64,000 nt of DNA from Gammaproteobacteria bacterium. Lineage in GTDB: Bacteria > Pseudomonadota > Gammaproteobacteria > Pseudomonadales > JADFDG01. The stretch is from NCBI GenBank assembly GCA_018262975.1, contig JADFDG010000010.1, positions 62,001 through 126,000 of the forward strand, written 5' to 3'. Both the position numbers and the translations under genes were made by a program. The stretch's first letter is position 1. Each line of letters opens with the position of its first letter. The notes below the pieces were generated by a model. The model had not been told where the DNA came from. It ran no database searches and saw only the letters and a list, made by a program, of their open reading frames with translations. Of this stretch, positions 35,949 through 46,320 are shown piece after piece.

Positions 35949-38450
35949 GTGACAGTGTTGCCCATGCACGCCAACGCACTTCCCCCCTGCCACGACGAGA
36001 CCCGCGCCGCCGACGGCAGCCTGCGGCCGCACTGGCGCGCGCTGCTGGCATCGCTGGCCCAGGCCAGCGAATCGCAGTGGCGCGAATGGCAGGACAGCGC
36101 GCAGCAGCGCATCCGCGAGAACGGCATCACCTACAACGTCTACGCCGACCCGAAGGGCGCCGACCGCCCGTGGCCGCTGGACATCGTGCCGCTGGTGTTG
36201 CCGGCCGACGAGTGGCGCGGCATTGCCGCGGCCATCGGCCAGCGTGCGCGGTTACTCGATCGCGTGCTGGCCGACCTGTACGGTCCGCAGGAGCTGCTTG
36301 CCGACAAGGCCGTGCCGCCGGCGCTGGTGTACGGGCACAACGGCTTCCTGTGGCCCTGCCGCGGCATCGCGCCGCCGGGCGGACGCTTCCTGCACCTGTA
36401 CGCGGCGGATATCGCGCGCGGACCCGACGGGCGCTGGTGGGTGCTCGCCGATCGCACGCAGGCGCCGTCAGGTGCGGGTTATGCGCTGGAAAACCGCGCC
36501 ATCGTTTCCCGGCTGTTCGCCGATGCCTGTCGCGACCTGCAGGTGCAGCAGCCGGGCGAGTGGTACCGCGCGTTGCAGGAAGTACTGGCCGCGCATGCGC
36601 CGGTCGATGACGGCGAGATGCCCTTCGTGGTGCTGCTCACGCCGGGGCCGCACAACGAGACCTATTTCGAGCACGTGTTCCTCGCCCGTCATCTCGGCTT
36701 CGTGCTCGCCGAGGGGCAGGACCTCACGGTGCGCGGCGACAGCGTGTTCCTCAAGACGCTCGGCGGCCTCAAGCGGGTGCATGCCATCCTGCGGCGTCTC
36801 GACGACGATTTCTGCGATCCGCTCGACCTGCGCGCCGATTCCACGCTCGGTGTCGCCGGGCTGGTGGAGGTGGCGCGTGCCGGGCGCGTGCTCATCGCCA
36901 ACGCGCTGGGCAGCGGCGTGCTCGAGAGCCCGGCGTTGACCGGCTTCCTGCCCGGACTCTGCGAGCGCCTGCTCGGCGAGCCGCTGGCCATGCCGTCCGT
37001 CGCGGCCTGGTGGTGCGGCGAGGCTGCCGCGCTCGAGTACGTGGCGCGCAACATCGACGCACTGGTGATCAAGCCCGCCTACCCGTCGCAGCGCATGGAG
37101 CCGGTGTTCGGCAACCGCCTGGATGCCACCGAGCGCGCGCAATGGATTGAACGCATACGCGCACGACCGAACGCCTACGTCGCGCAGGAAATCATGCAGT
37201 TGTCACAGGCGCCGGTGCTGGTGCGCGATCTCGCCACCGGTGATACCTCGCAACTGGTGTCGCGCGCCGTTGGCTTGCGGGTGTACGCGGTGGCCACGGC
37301 CGACGGACGCTGGCAGGTGCTGCCCGGTGGGCTCGCCCGCGTCGCCGGTGACACCAACCACGACATCCTGTCGATGCAGCGCGGCGGCAGCAGCAAGGAC
37401 GTGTGGGTGCTGTCGGATGCATCGTCGCAACCCGCGGTCGCGCTGCCGGAAACCATCGGGCTGCGCGATATCGTGCGGGCCCCTGTTTCGCTGCCCAGTC
37501 GCGCCGCCGAGAACCTGTTCTGGCTGGGGCGCTACCTCGAGCGTGCCGAAAGCCACGCGCGCCTGCTGCGCCTGGCCTTGACGCGGCTGGTGGAGAGCGA
37601 CGCGCGGGAAAGCGGGGCGCCCGTGCTGGCGCTGTGCGTGCAGGCGGGCCTGCTGCCAGCGCACGCCAATGCTGCCGCCCGCTCCGATCGTGGCTTGCCG
37701 GCAGCGGTGTTCGACGGCCAGTGGCCCGGTGGCCTGCTCGACACCGTCCGCCGCGCCGGCCTCGCCGCCGGACAGGTGCGCGAGCGGCTGTCCGCCGATC
37801 ACTGGCAGGCGCTCGAACAGTTGCAGGACATCGCGCGCCGCGCAGCCGCCGCGCGCACGCGCCCGCGACTCGATGCGGCACTCGCGCTCACCGATCGCGT
37901 GCTGTCTGCTTGCGCGCGGCTGACCGGCCATGCCATGGACGACATGGTGCGTGATGCCGGCTGGCGCTTCATGGTCAGCGGCCGGCGCATCGAGCGCCTG
38001 CAATGCGTGTCGGCACTGGTGGCCGGGCTGCTCGAGCAGCACGCCGATGCGCCGGATGCCGCGGTGCTGCTGCTGGGTGCCACCGATTGCGTCGATACCT
38101 GGCGTTACCGCTACCCGCGGCCACCGGAATTGCTGCCGGCCCTCGACATCGTGGTTTTCGATGAGGGCAATCCGCGCGCATTGATGTTCCAGGCCGGCAA
38201 GCTGCTTGGCACGCTCGCGAAGTTGCGCCAGCAGATCGACGGTGTACCCGACGGTGGCCTCGCATCGGCGACGGAGGCCTTGCAGGTCGGCGGGCTCGAT
38301 GCGGCCTTCGCGGATCCGCGCGCCGGGCTGCCCCTGCTCGCGCGACAACTGCGCCAGTTGTGGCAGGCGACCGCCACCCTGTCGAACCAGCTGGCGGATC
38401 GCCATTTCACCCACGTTGCCGACGCGACCTCGCGCTCGCTGGCGGTATAG
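35949..38450 (+). CDS. Fusion of circularly permuted ATP-grasp ligase and alpha-E domain
   Basis: This is an 833-residue two-domain protein. Residues about 20-500 are a circularly permuted ATP-grasp, shown by N-G-I-T-Y-N-V-Y-A-D, L-R-A-D-S-T-L-G-V-A-G, I-A-N-A-L-G-S-G-V-L-E and the end motif M-Q-R-G-G-S-S-K-D-V-W-V-L. Residues about 510-833 are an alpha-E domain beginning A-E-N-L-F-W-L-G-R-Y-L-E-R-A-E. It equals the separate genes at 30056-31504 and 29128-30078 joined in the same order. The glycine loop is less canonical than in the stand-alone paralogue (K-P-A-Y-P-S-Q). Start is either GTG 35949 or ATG 35964; neither has a strong ribosome site. Confidence 0.9.
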   Translation: MTVLPMHANALPPCHDETRAADGSLRPHWRALLASLAQASESQWREWQDSAQQRIRENGITYNVYADPKGADRPWPLDIVPLVLPADEWRGIAAAIGQRARLLDRVLADLYGPQELLADKAVPPALVYGHNGFLWPCRGIAPPGGRFLHLYAADIARGPDGRWWVLADRTQAPSGAGYALENRAIVSRLFADACRDLQVQQPGEWYRALQEVLAAHAPVDDGEMPFVVLLTPGPHNETYFEHVFLARHLGFVLAEGQDLTVRGDSVFLKTLGGLKRVHAILRRLDDDFCDPLDLRADSTLGVAGLVEVARAGRVLIANALGSGVLESPALTGFLPGLCERLLGEPLAMPSVAAWWCGEAAALEYVARNIDALVIKPAYPSQRMEPVFGNRLDATERAQWIERIRARPNAYVAQEIMQLSQAPVLVRDLATGDTSQLVSRAVGLRVYAVATADGRWQVLPGGLARVAGDTNHDILSMQRGGSSKDVWVLSDASSQPAVALPETIGLRDIVRAPVSLPSRAAENLFWLGRYLERAESHARLLRLALTRLVESDARESGAPVLALCVQAGLLPAHANAAARSDRGLPAAVFDGQWPGGLLDTVRRAGLAAGQVRERLSADHWQALEQLQDIARRAAAARTRPRLDAALALTDRVLSACARLTGHAMDDMVRDAGWRFMVSGRRIERLQCVSALVAGLLEQHADAPDAAVLLLGATDCVDTWRYRYPRPPELLPALDIVVFDEGNPRALMFQAGKLLGTLAKLRQQIDGVPDGGLASATEALQVGGLDAAFADPRAGLPLLARQLRQLWQATATLSNQLADRHFTHVADATSRSLAV

Positions 38451-38452
38451 CG

Positions 38453-39337
38453 ATGGCCGCGACCGGATACCGCGTCGTGCACCTGACCGCGTACCACTAC
38501 GCGGCACCGGTTTCGCTGTCACACCATGTGCTGCACCTGCTGCCGCGTCCCTGTGCCTGGCAGCAGGTGAAGGATGCGCGCATCGAGGTCGATCCGCCGG
38601 CCACCCGTCGCATCGATCGCGAGGATGTGTTCGGCAACCCGGAAGTGCGCCTCTCCTTCGAGGCGGCGCACACTGAACTCCGGGTCATGTCGCACCTGTA
38701 CTTGCGCGTGGACGAGCGCCCCTGGGCGGCGCGCGGCGATCACGGGCCACCGTGGGACACGGTGCAGGCTGCGCTGCGTCTCGAGGGCGACGCGCCGCTC
38801 GAGCCGCGCCAGTTCCGCTTCGAATCACCGATGGTGCGCGTCAAGCACCTGCTGTCCGGCTACGCGGCGCCCAGCTTCCCGCCGGGGCGTCCGCTGCTGG
38901 CGGCGGTCGCCGACCTGGTGTCGCGCATCCATGCCGATTTCTCCTATGACCCGGCGGCAACGCAGGTTGGTACGTCAGTGCTGGACGTGCTGGCCCAGCG
39001 GCGTGGCGTGTGCCAGGACTTCGCGCACCTGGCGATTGGCTGCCTGCGCTCGCTGGGGCTCGCTGCGCGCTATGTCAGCGGCTACCTGCGCACCGATCCG
39101 CCCGCCGGGCAGCCACGCCTGGTCGGTGCCGATGCCTCGCATGCGTGGTTTGCGGTCTGGTGCCCCGGGCATGGCTGGGTCGAGTTCGACCCCACCAACG
39201 ACTGCGAGGCCGACCAGCGGCACCTGTTGCTGGCCTGGGGGCGTGATTTCGGGGATGTTTCTCCCCTGCGCGGTGTCATCCAGGGCAGTGCCGGGCACAG
39301 CCTGTCGGTGCAGGTCACCGTGACGCCCGACGAGTGA
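38453..39337 (+). CDS. Transglutaminase-like protein (second cluster)
   Basis: This 294-residue protein is homologous to the transglutaminase at 28317-29108 and to the N-terminal part of the DUF2126 protein. It shows the N-terminal beta domain starting Y-R-V-V-H-L-T-A-Y-H-Y, and the core with Cys in R-G-V-C-Q-D-F-A-H, His in A-S-H-A-W-F-A-V-W and Asp in V-E-F-D-P-T-N. All three catalytic residues are present. Start ATG 38453 lies two bases after the fusion gene's stop. Three transglutaminase-core proteins encoded within 12 kb suggest related but distinct substrates. Confidence 0.9.
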   Translation: MAATGYRVVHLTAYHYAAPVSLSHHVLHLLPRPCAWQQVKDARIEVDPPATRRIDREDVFGNPEVRLSFEAAHTELRVMSHLYLRVDERPWAARGDHGPPWDTVQAALRLEGDAPLEPRQFRFESPMVRVKHLLSGYAAPSFPPGRPLLAAVADLVSRIHADFSYDPAATQVGTSVLDVLAQRRGVCQDFAHLAIGCLRSLGLAARYVSGYLRTDPPAGQPRLVGADASHAWFAVWCPGHGWVEFDPTNDCEADQRHLLLAWGRDFGDVSPLRGVIQGSAGHSLSVQVTVTPDE

Positions 39338-39420
39338 CCGGGCGGTCGGCAGCCCGCGCGGTTTTGGTTACCATGGGGCCCACAACAACAATCAGGGCAC
39401 CTGCGCCCGGCACCCATGCC

Positions 39421-39876
39421 ATGACGACCCTCCGACTGCTGCCCCTGCTTGCCTGCCTGTTCGCCACGCCGGTCCTCGCCGCGGAACTCGAGGGCGTCGG
39501 TCGCGAACTGGGTTACCGCATTTTCGGTGACGCGAAGAAGAACGCCAGTGTCCTGCTGCAGAACTCCCGCCCGGGGCCGGTGGAGTATTTCGACGAGGCG
39601 CGCGGTCGCTTCATCGCCGTGCCCGGATATGCCGAGGCGGAAGTGCCCTGTCGCGGCAAGGCTCGCAAGCTGAACGTCCGCTACCGCGACCAGTTCCGCG
39701 AGAGCAATCCCTTCCGCATCATCATCGAGTGTGGTCGCGAAGTGCAGTTCCTCGCGCCGCAGCAGATCGAAACGCCACGGCCGGTGCCGTCCGTGGAGCC
39801 GGTGCCGTCCGTGGATCCCGGCGTGACCGCCGAGCCCGCGCCGCCCGTGGAGCCTGCGCCGCCCGGCGCCCCCTGA
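39421..39876 (+). CDS. Exported hypothetical protein with Pro-rich tail
   Basis: This 151-residue protein has a clear signal peptide (hydrophobic L-L-P-L-L-A-C-L-F, cleaved near VLA-AE). The mature part (about 21-110) is a small beta-rich domain with two Cys (C-R-G-K and I-I-E-C-G), possibly disulfide-bonded. The last 40 residues are Pro/Val/Ala-rich with a repeated P-V-P-S-V-(E/D)-P unit encoded by an almost exact direct DNA repeat. No family is recognised. Its stop is 16 bases before the YfiR gene, so it may be the first member of the periplasmic signalling operon. Confidence 0.75.
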   Translation: MTTLRLLPLLACLFATPVLAAELEGVGRELGYRIFGDAKKNASVLLQNSRPGPVEYFDEARGRFIAVPGYAEAEVPCRGKARKLNVRYRDQFRESNPFRIIIECGREVQFLAPQQIETPRPVPSVEPVPSVDPGVTAEPAPPVEPAPPGAP

Positions 39877-39892
39877 TCCCGAGCGAGCACGG

Positions 39893-40452
39893 ATGCCGCC
39901 CAACCGAATTTCCCTGCGTTGCCTGCTGCTGGCGTTGCTGGTCATCGCCGCGCCTGCCAGCGTCGCGTCTTCGGACAAGACGGCCGAAATCATGGCCGCC
40001 TACATCTACAACTTCGCCCGCTTCGTGTCGTGGCCAGCCGCGAGTTTTCCCGCGGCGCAAACGCCGCTGGCAGTGTGTGCCGCCAGCACCGATGCGCTGC
40101 AGGGCCAGCTGGTGCGCGTGCATGGCCGCGACGCGCAAGGGCGTCGCATGGTCGTGAGGGTGGTGGCAGCCGGCGAGGATCTCTCCGGTTGCCACATTCT
40201 CTACCTGTCAGCGGACGAGCGCGCGCAACTGCCCGCGTGGCTGGCTGCCGCGTCGCGCCACGCGCTGCTGACCGTCAGTGACATCCCCGGCTTTGCCAGC
40301 GATGGCGGCATGATCGGCCTGTACGTCAGCGACAACCGGGTGCACTTCAGTATCGCCAGGCCCCAGTGCGAGCGAGCCGGTCTGCAGGTCAGTTCGCGCC
40401 TGCTGGCGCTGGCGCGACAGCCAGCGCGCGCGGCTGCCGCGGAGGTGCGCCC

Positions 40453-40456
<4 letters not shown>
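39893..40456 (+). CDS. YfiR-family periplasmic protein
   Basis: This 187-residue exported protein has a signal peptide to about residue 24, then the family pattern [14 protein letters not shown], a central G-C-H-I-L-Y-L-S and a C-terminal [13 protein letters not shown]. In Pseudomonas, YfiR binds the periplasmic side of the diguanylate cyclase YfiN and holds it inactive. Here the next gene, overlapping by ATGA, is a histidine kinase with a YfiN-like sensor region, so YfiR is inferred to restrain that kinase. Cys residues that could form the known redox disulfides are present. Confidence 0.87.
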
Positions 40457-42386
<1,930 letters not shown>

Positions 42387-42390
<4 letters not shown>

Positions 42391-44540
42391 CGAGAAGAAT
42401 CTTGCCGGCGCGCGCCGGCATCCTGGTGGCAGTTGCCGGCTTGCTCGCGGACGGATCCGCGCAGGCCAGCGGCGACCTGTTCGAGATGCCGCTCGAATCG
42501 TTGATGCAGATGAGCGTTTCGGTGGCCTCGCCGTTCGAAGAGGCAGTGCGCGATTCGGCGTCGTCGGTGGCGGTACTGCAGCCGGTGGACTGGGAACTGC
42601 GCGGTGCGCGCAGCCTCGAGGATGCGCTGGAGCAGGTGCCCTCGGTGGTGCCGTATGCATCGCTCGGTGGTGCCAGCATGTTTGCCATCCGCGGCTACGC
42701 CAACGACATCTCCACGCGCGGTACGGCGATGCTGCTGGACGGCGTACCCCTGAACAACTACAGCTATGCCTCCGCCGCCTACAGCCTGCCGTTCATTGCC
42801 TTGCCCTTGCTGCAGCGCGTGGAGGTGATACGCGGCGCCGGCAGCACCTTGTACGGCTCCGACGCCTTCCACGGCGTGGTCGCGCTGAATACCTGGCAGC
42901 CCGCCGCGCAGCAGCGTGCCGCGCGCGTGTCCCTGGGTCATCCGCGCCAGGCGCAGGGAACGCTGACGGGCGCCGGGCAGTGGTCATCCTGGCAGGTGGC
43001 AGGCGGATTGGCGGTCACCGACAACGGTGACCGTGACGTGGTGTATGACTATGTCGATCCACTGACCGGCTTGCCCGGCACCGGTGAATGGGACCACGAC
43101 GAGCAGGACGGTGCCGTGTTCTTCAACGCCGAGCGCGGCGACCTCGATGCGGGTCGACTGCGCCTCGGGTTCTATGTGGATCGTTATGACAGCGACCGCT
43201 TCCCGTCCGTCGGCGCGCAGTTCTACCAGACCATGCTGGCGATCCTGCCGGCCAGCGCCGATTACCTGCGCGACCATGACCTGATGGGCCAGCGCTCCGA
43301 CTTCCGCATGGCGCAGGCGCGCTACGAACGCCGCGTGGCGGAGGCTACCGAGGTCGACGTGCACCTGTTCGGCTGGGAAAGCGACCAGCTGTGGCGGGTG
43401 GACGCGTCGGCGTACCCGTCCAACGACGAATTGATCGACGCCGGCCTGGGCGGTTGCCGCCCGCAGACGCCGGCAACCACCTGGCCGCTGTTGTGCCCCC
43501 ACATGCAGTACCAGGGTACCCGCGAATACCGCAGCGGCCTGCACCTGTTGCTGCGCCACGACAGCGATGATCACACCGACTGGGCCGTGGGTGGTGGCCG
43601 CGACTGGTTCGGCGTGCAAAGCGCGCCGGTGCAGCGCATCGGCCTGGACGGCACGGCCTACTACGATGCGCCGGCGCCGTTTGCCGGCGAAGAGCGCACC
43701 ATCGACCACCTGTTGCTGCAGGGGCGCACCACGCGTGGCGCGCTGTCGGTGGTCTATGGCGTGCGCTGGGACGAATATTCGGATGTCGGCGACGCGACGT
43801 CCCCGCGTGCCGCGCTGATCTGGCGCGGGCCGGACTCTCCGTGGACCGGCAAGCTGCAGTACGCCCACGCATTCCGCGCGCCGAGTGCCACCGAGCGCTA
43901 CGGCACCGGCACGGGCACCCAGCAGGCCGGCAACTTCGCGCTGCAACCGGAAACCATCGACACCCTCGAACTGGTCTGGCAATACGCGCAGGGCGGCCAC
44001 GACACCGAGCTTGTGCTGTTCGGCAGTCGCTGGCAGGACGGCATCGTGCTCATGCAGTTGAGTCCCACCATCAGCCAGTACCAGAACACCGGCAAGAACA
44101 GCGCGCACGGCATCGAGCTCACGCACCGGCACGTGCACGACAACTGGCGCTTCGACGCGACCGGCTCCTGGGTGGTGAGCGAGAACGATCGCATCGACAC
44201 CCGCTATGTCGGGTTCCCGCAGTACCTGTTCGACCTCGGCGTGAGCCGCCAGTTCGGCAACGGTTGGGAGATCGGGCTGCGTGAGCGCATCATGCTCGAC
44301 ATGGCCGAGGGCGACACCATCACCACCTTCAGCCCGCTGTCGGTCTATGTGCCGCCGGCCGCGCCGGATTACTATCGCACCGACCTGCACGCCGGTTGGC
44401 GCAGTGGCAAGCTGCGGCTCGCCCTCGACGTGCGCAACCTGTTCGGGCGCGACAACGTCATGCCCTCCATGCTCAACGCACGCGGCGGCTTGCCGGAGCC
44501 GGACGCCGACGTGGTGCTTTCCTGCGAGGTCAGGCTGTAA
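42387..44540 (+). CDS. TonB-dependent outer-membrane receptor
   Basis: This 717-residue protein has a signal peptide, a short N-terminal extension ([15 protein letters not shown]), a plug domain (about 50-165, including A-L-E-Q-V-P-S-V and [12 protein letters not shown]) and a 22-strand-type beta barrel. The end R-N-L-F-G-R-D-N...L-S-C-E-V-R-L is typical of the barrel's last strand. The substrate (siderophore, cobalamin, other) is not apparent. It is coupled to the kinase by an ATGA overlap. The Y-F-I-R/kinase/receptor order suggests substrate sensing or periplasmic-state control of uptake, which is inference. Confidence 0.92.
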
Positions 44541-44542
44541 CG

Positions 44543-44824
44543 ATGGACAACGACGTCGTGTTCTGGGTGGTGGCCGCGGTGTTCTACCTGCCGTTCCACC
44601 TGTTGCCGCCGCTGGGCTACATCGTGGTGATGGTGGATGCGCCGCAACGTCCGCCGCTGTTGCGGCGCGCGCTGCTGGTGGGCACGGTATTCGCGGTGGC
44701 CGCCTTCGCCACCGCCATCTTCACCTGGCAGGAACACCGCGCGCTGGCGATGCTGGCCTTGCTGGTGGCCTTCGTGCCGCCCTGGCTGGACACCTGGCAC
44801 TCGGTGCGCCGCACTTCCCTGTAG
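44543..44824 (+). CDS. Small three-helix membrane protein
   Basis: This 93-residue protein is almost entirely hydrophobic, with three predicted transmembrane helices (about 5-27, 39-60, 66-84) and a basic C-terminus. No family is recognised. It begins two bases after the TonB receptor stop and is probably the last gene of that operon. The TAG stop is contributed by the GTAG head of a REP arm, so an originally different C-terminus may have been replaced. Confidence 0.7.
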   Translation: MDNDVVFWVVAAVFYLPFHLLPPLGYIVVMVDAPQRPPLLRRALLVGTVFAVAAFATAIFTWQEHRALAMLALLVAFVPPWLDTWHSVRRTSL

Positions 44825-44888
44825 AGAGGGGGCCATGCCCCCGACGCTCTTGCCCGTCAGCAAATCGGGGGCATGGCCCCCTCGCTAC
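44821..44888. repeat. REPIN
   Basis: The left arm is at 44821-44844 (GTAGAGAGGGGGCCATGCCC then CCGA) and the inverted right arm at 44865-44888, with a 20-base spacer. The left arm supplies the stop of the small membrane-protein gene; the converging nhaD stop lies 10 bases beyond. Confidence 0.85.
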
Positions 44889-44898
44889 AAAAGAGCCA

Positions 44899-46194
44899 TC
44901 AGCCGCCCAGGCCAAACTCCACGAAGAACAGGTACCACAGCCCCAGCGAGCCGAAGAAGTTCACCAGGATCGCCGGCAGGAACTTCAGGTGCGTGCCGAA
45001 CGTGTAGGTGCGCTCCAGCGACATCGCCATGATGCCGGCCGCCGAGCCGATCACCGTCAGCGAACCACCCACCCCCACCATCAGCGCGTTCAGCGCCCAC
45101 TGGTCATACGGCAGTTGCGGATTGGACATCAGCGCCGCCGCTTCCACCGGTACGTTGTCGAGCACGCCCGACAGGCCGCCCAGCGCCATGTTCACCAGCG
45201 TCGGATCCACGTTCTCGAACAGCCAGGTGATGTAGCGCAGCCAGCCGACGTGGTTGAGGCAGGCCACGGCGGTGATGATGCCGATGAAGAACAGCAGCGT
45301 GTTCCATTCCACCTTCTGGAACTGCGCGTTGAACGGGATGTGCACGTCCTGTTGCTTCTTCAGGTACCACCCGTACAGCGCCACGATGGACAGGCCGATG
45401 CCCAGCGCGAACTCGATGTCGATGTGCAGCACCATGTTCATCAGTACGGCTGCCACCACGGCGATGAACGACACCACGGTCAGGCCGATGCCGCCGGGCT
45501 TGACGATGTAGCAGACGTCGGTCTCGCGGAAGACCTTCTCGTCGCCGATGTTGCGCAGGTGCATCAGGTGCAGCACGGCCGCCGACAACACCCAGCCAAG
45601 GAACGCCGCCGGCGCCAGCAGCAGCAAGCCGCCGATGGAAATCTTCCCGGCCAGCACCACCATCAGGGAGGTGGACGTGCCGATGAACCATACGCCGCTG
45701 TTGGAGCCGAGGATGATGTTGCACAGCGCCACGTGCTTGTAGCGCTGGTGGTCGGTCAGGTTGGTGATCGACTTGCCGAAGATCATCGCCGTGGTGATGT
45801 TGTTCAGGAACGGCGACAGCAGCGCCGACAGTCCGCCGGTGGCCCAGAACATGCCCTTCGGCCCCAGCCCCATGCCCAGCAGCTTGTCGTTGAGCGCGTT
45901 GAACACGTTCCGCTCGTTGAGCACCTCGACGATCATCCACATGAACGCCATGAAGGCGATCAGCGCGAACAGTTCCTTCTTGATGTCCGATTGCGCCTCG
46001 GCGAACTGCTCGAGGCCTTCCGGGTGGCCGGCGACGTAGTAGGTGACGGCGATGACGATCAGGCCCGACGTCATCAGCAGCGCCGGCTTGAACTTGTCCA
46101 TGTGGATGACCGCCTCCAGGGCGATCAGCACCATGCCCAGCAGGAAGATGCCGAGCACGATGAGGCCGGTGGCGGAGAACGGTTCGATGACCAT
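44899..46194 (-). CDS. nhaD: NhaD-type sodium:proton antiporter
   Basis: This 431-residue integral membrane protein with about 12 helices belongs to the NhaD branch of the ArsB/NhaD superfamily, which exports Na+ or Li+ in exchange for H+. Typical segments are I-F-G-K-S-I-T-N-L, S-G-V-W-F-I-G-T-S-T-S-L, G-V-L-D-N-V-P-V-E-A-A-A-L and N-A-L-M-V-G-V-G-G-S. The start ATG 46194 begins the hydrophobic domain; an upstream start would add 25 residues antisense to the leader. It follows a related transporter gene, separated by a terminator, so they may be regulated apart. Confidence 0.86.
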   Translation of the reverse strand: MVIEPFSATGLIVLGIFLLGMVLIALEAVIHMDKFKPALLMTSGLIVIAVTYYVAGHPEGLEQFAEAQSDIKKELFALIAFMAFMWMIVEVLNERNVFNALNDKLLGMGLGPKGMFWATGGLSALLSPFLNNITTAMIFGKSITNLTDHQRYKHVALCNIILGSNSGVWFIGTSTSLMVVLAGKISIGGLLLLAPAAFLGWVLSAAVLHLMHLRNIGDEKVFRETDVCYIVKPGGIGLTVVSFIAVVAAVLMNMVLHIDIEFALGIGLSIVALYGWYLKKQQDVHIPFNAQFQKVEWNTLLFFIGIITAVACLNHVGWLRYITWLFENVDPTLVNMALGGLSGVLDNVPVEAAALMSNPQLPYDQWALNALMVGVGGSLTVIGSAAGIMAMSLERTYTFGTHLKFLPAILVNFFGSLGLWYLFFVEFGLGG

Positions 46195-46263
46195 CGGGGT
46201 AATCCGGGGGCGGAAGATGGGCGCGGAGTATAGGCCCGCCCTCCAGGCCCCGGTATCCGGGTT

Positions 46264-46299
46264 GTCCAACGAAAAGGCCCGCCGGGTTGGCGGGCCCTT
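46264..46299 (-). terminator. Terminator between the two transporter genes
   Basis: On the minus strand, AAGGGCCCGCC, a 5-base loop and GGCGGGCCTT, followed by TTCGTT, form a strong stem with a T-rich tail. It lies after the gene at 46321-47703 and before nhaD. Confidence 0.8.
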
Positions 46300-46320
46300 G
46301 GTGACCGGTGGGTCGGCGGC

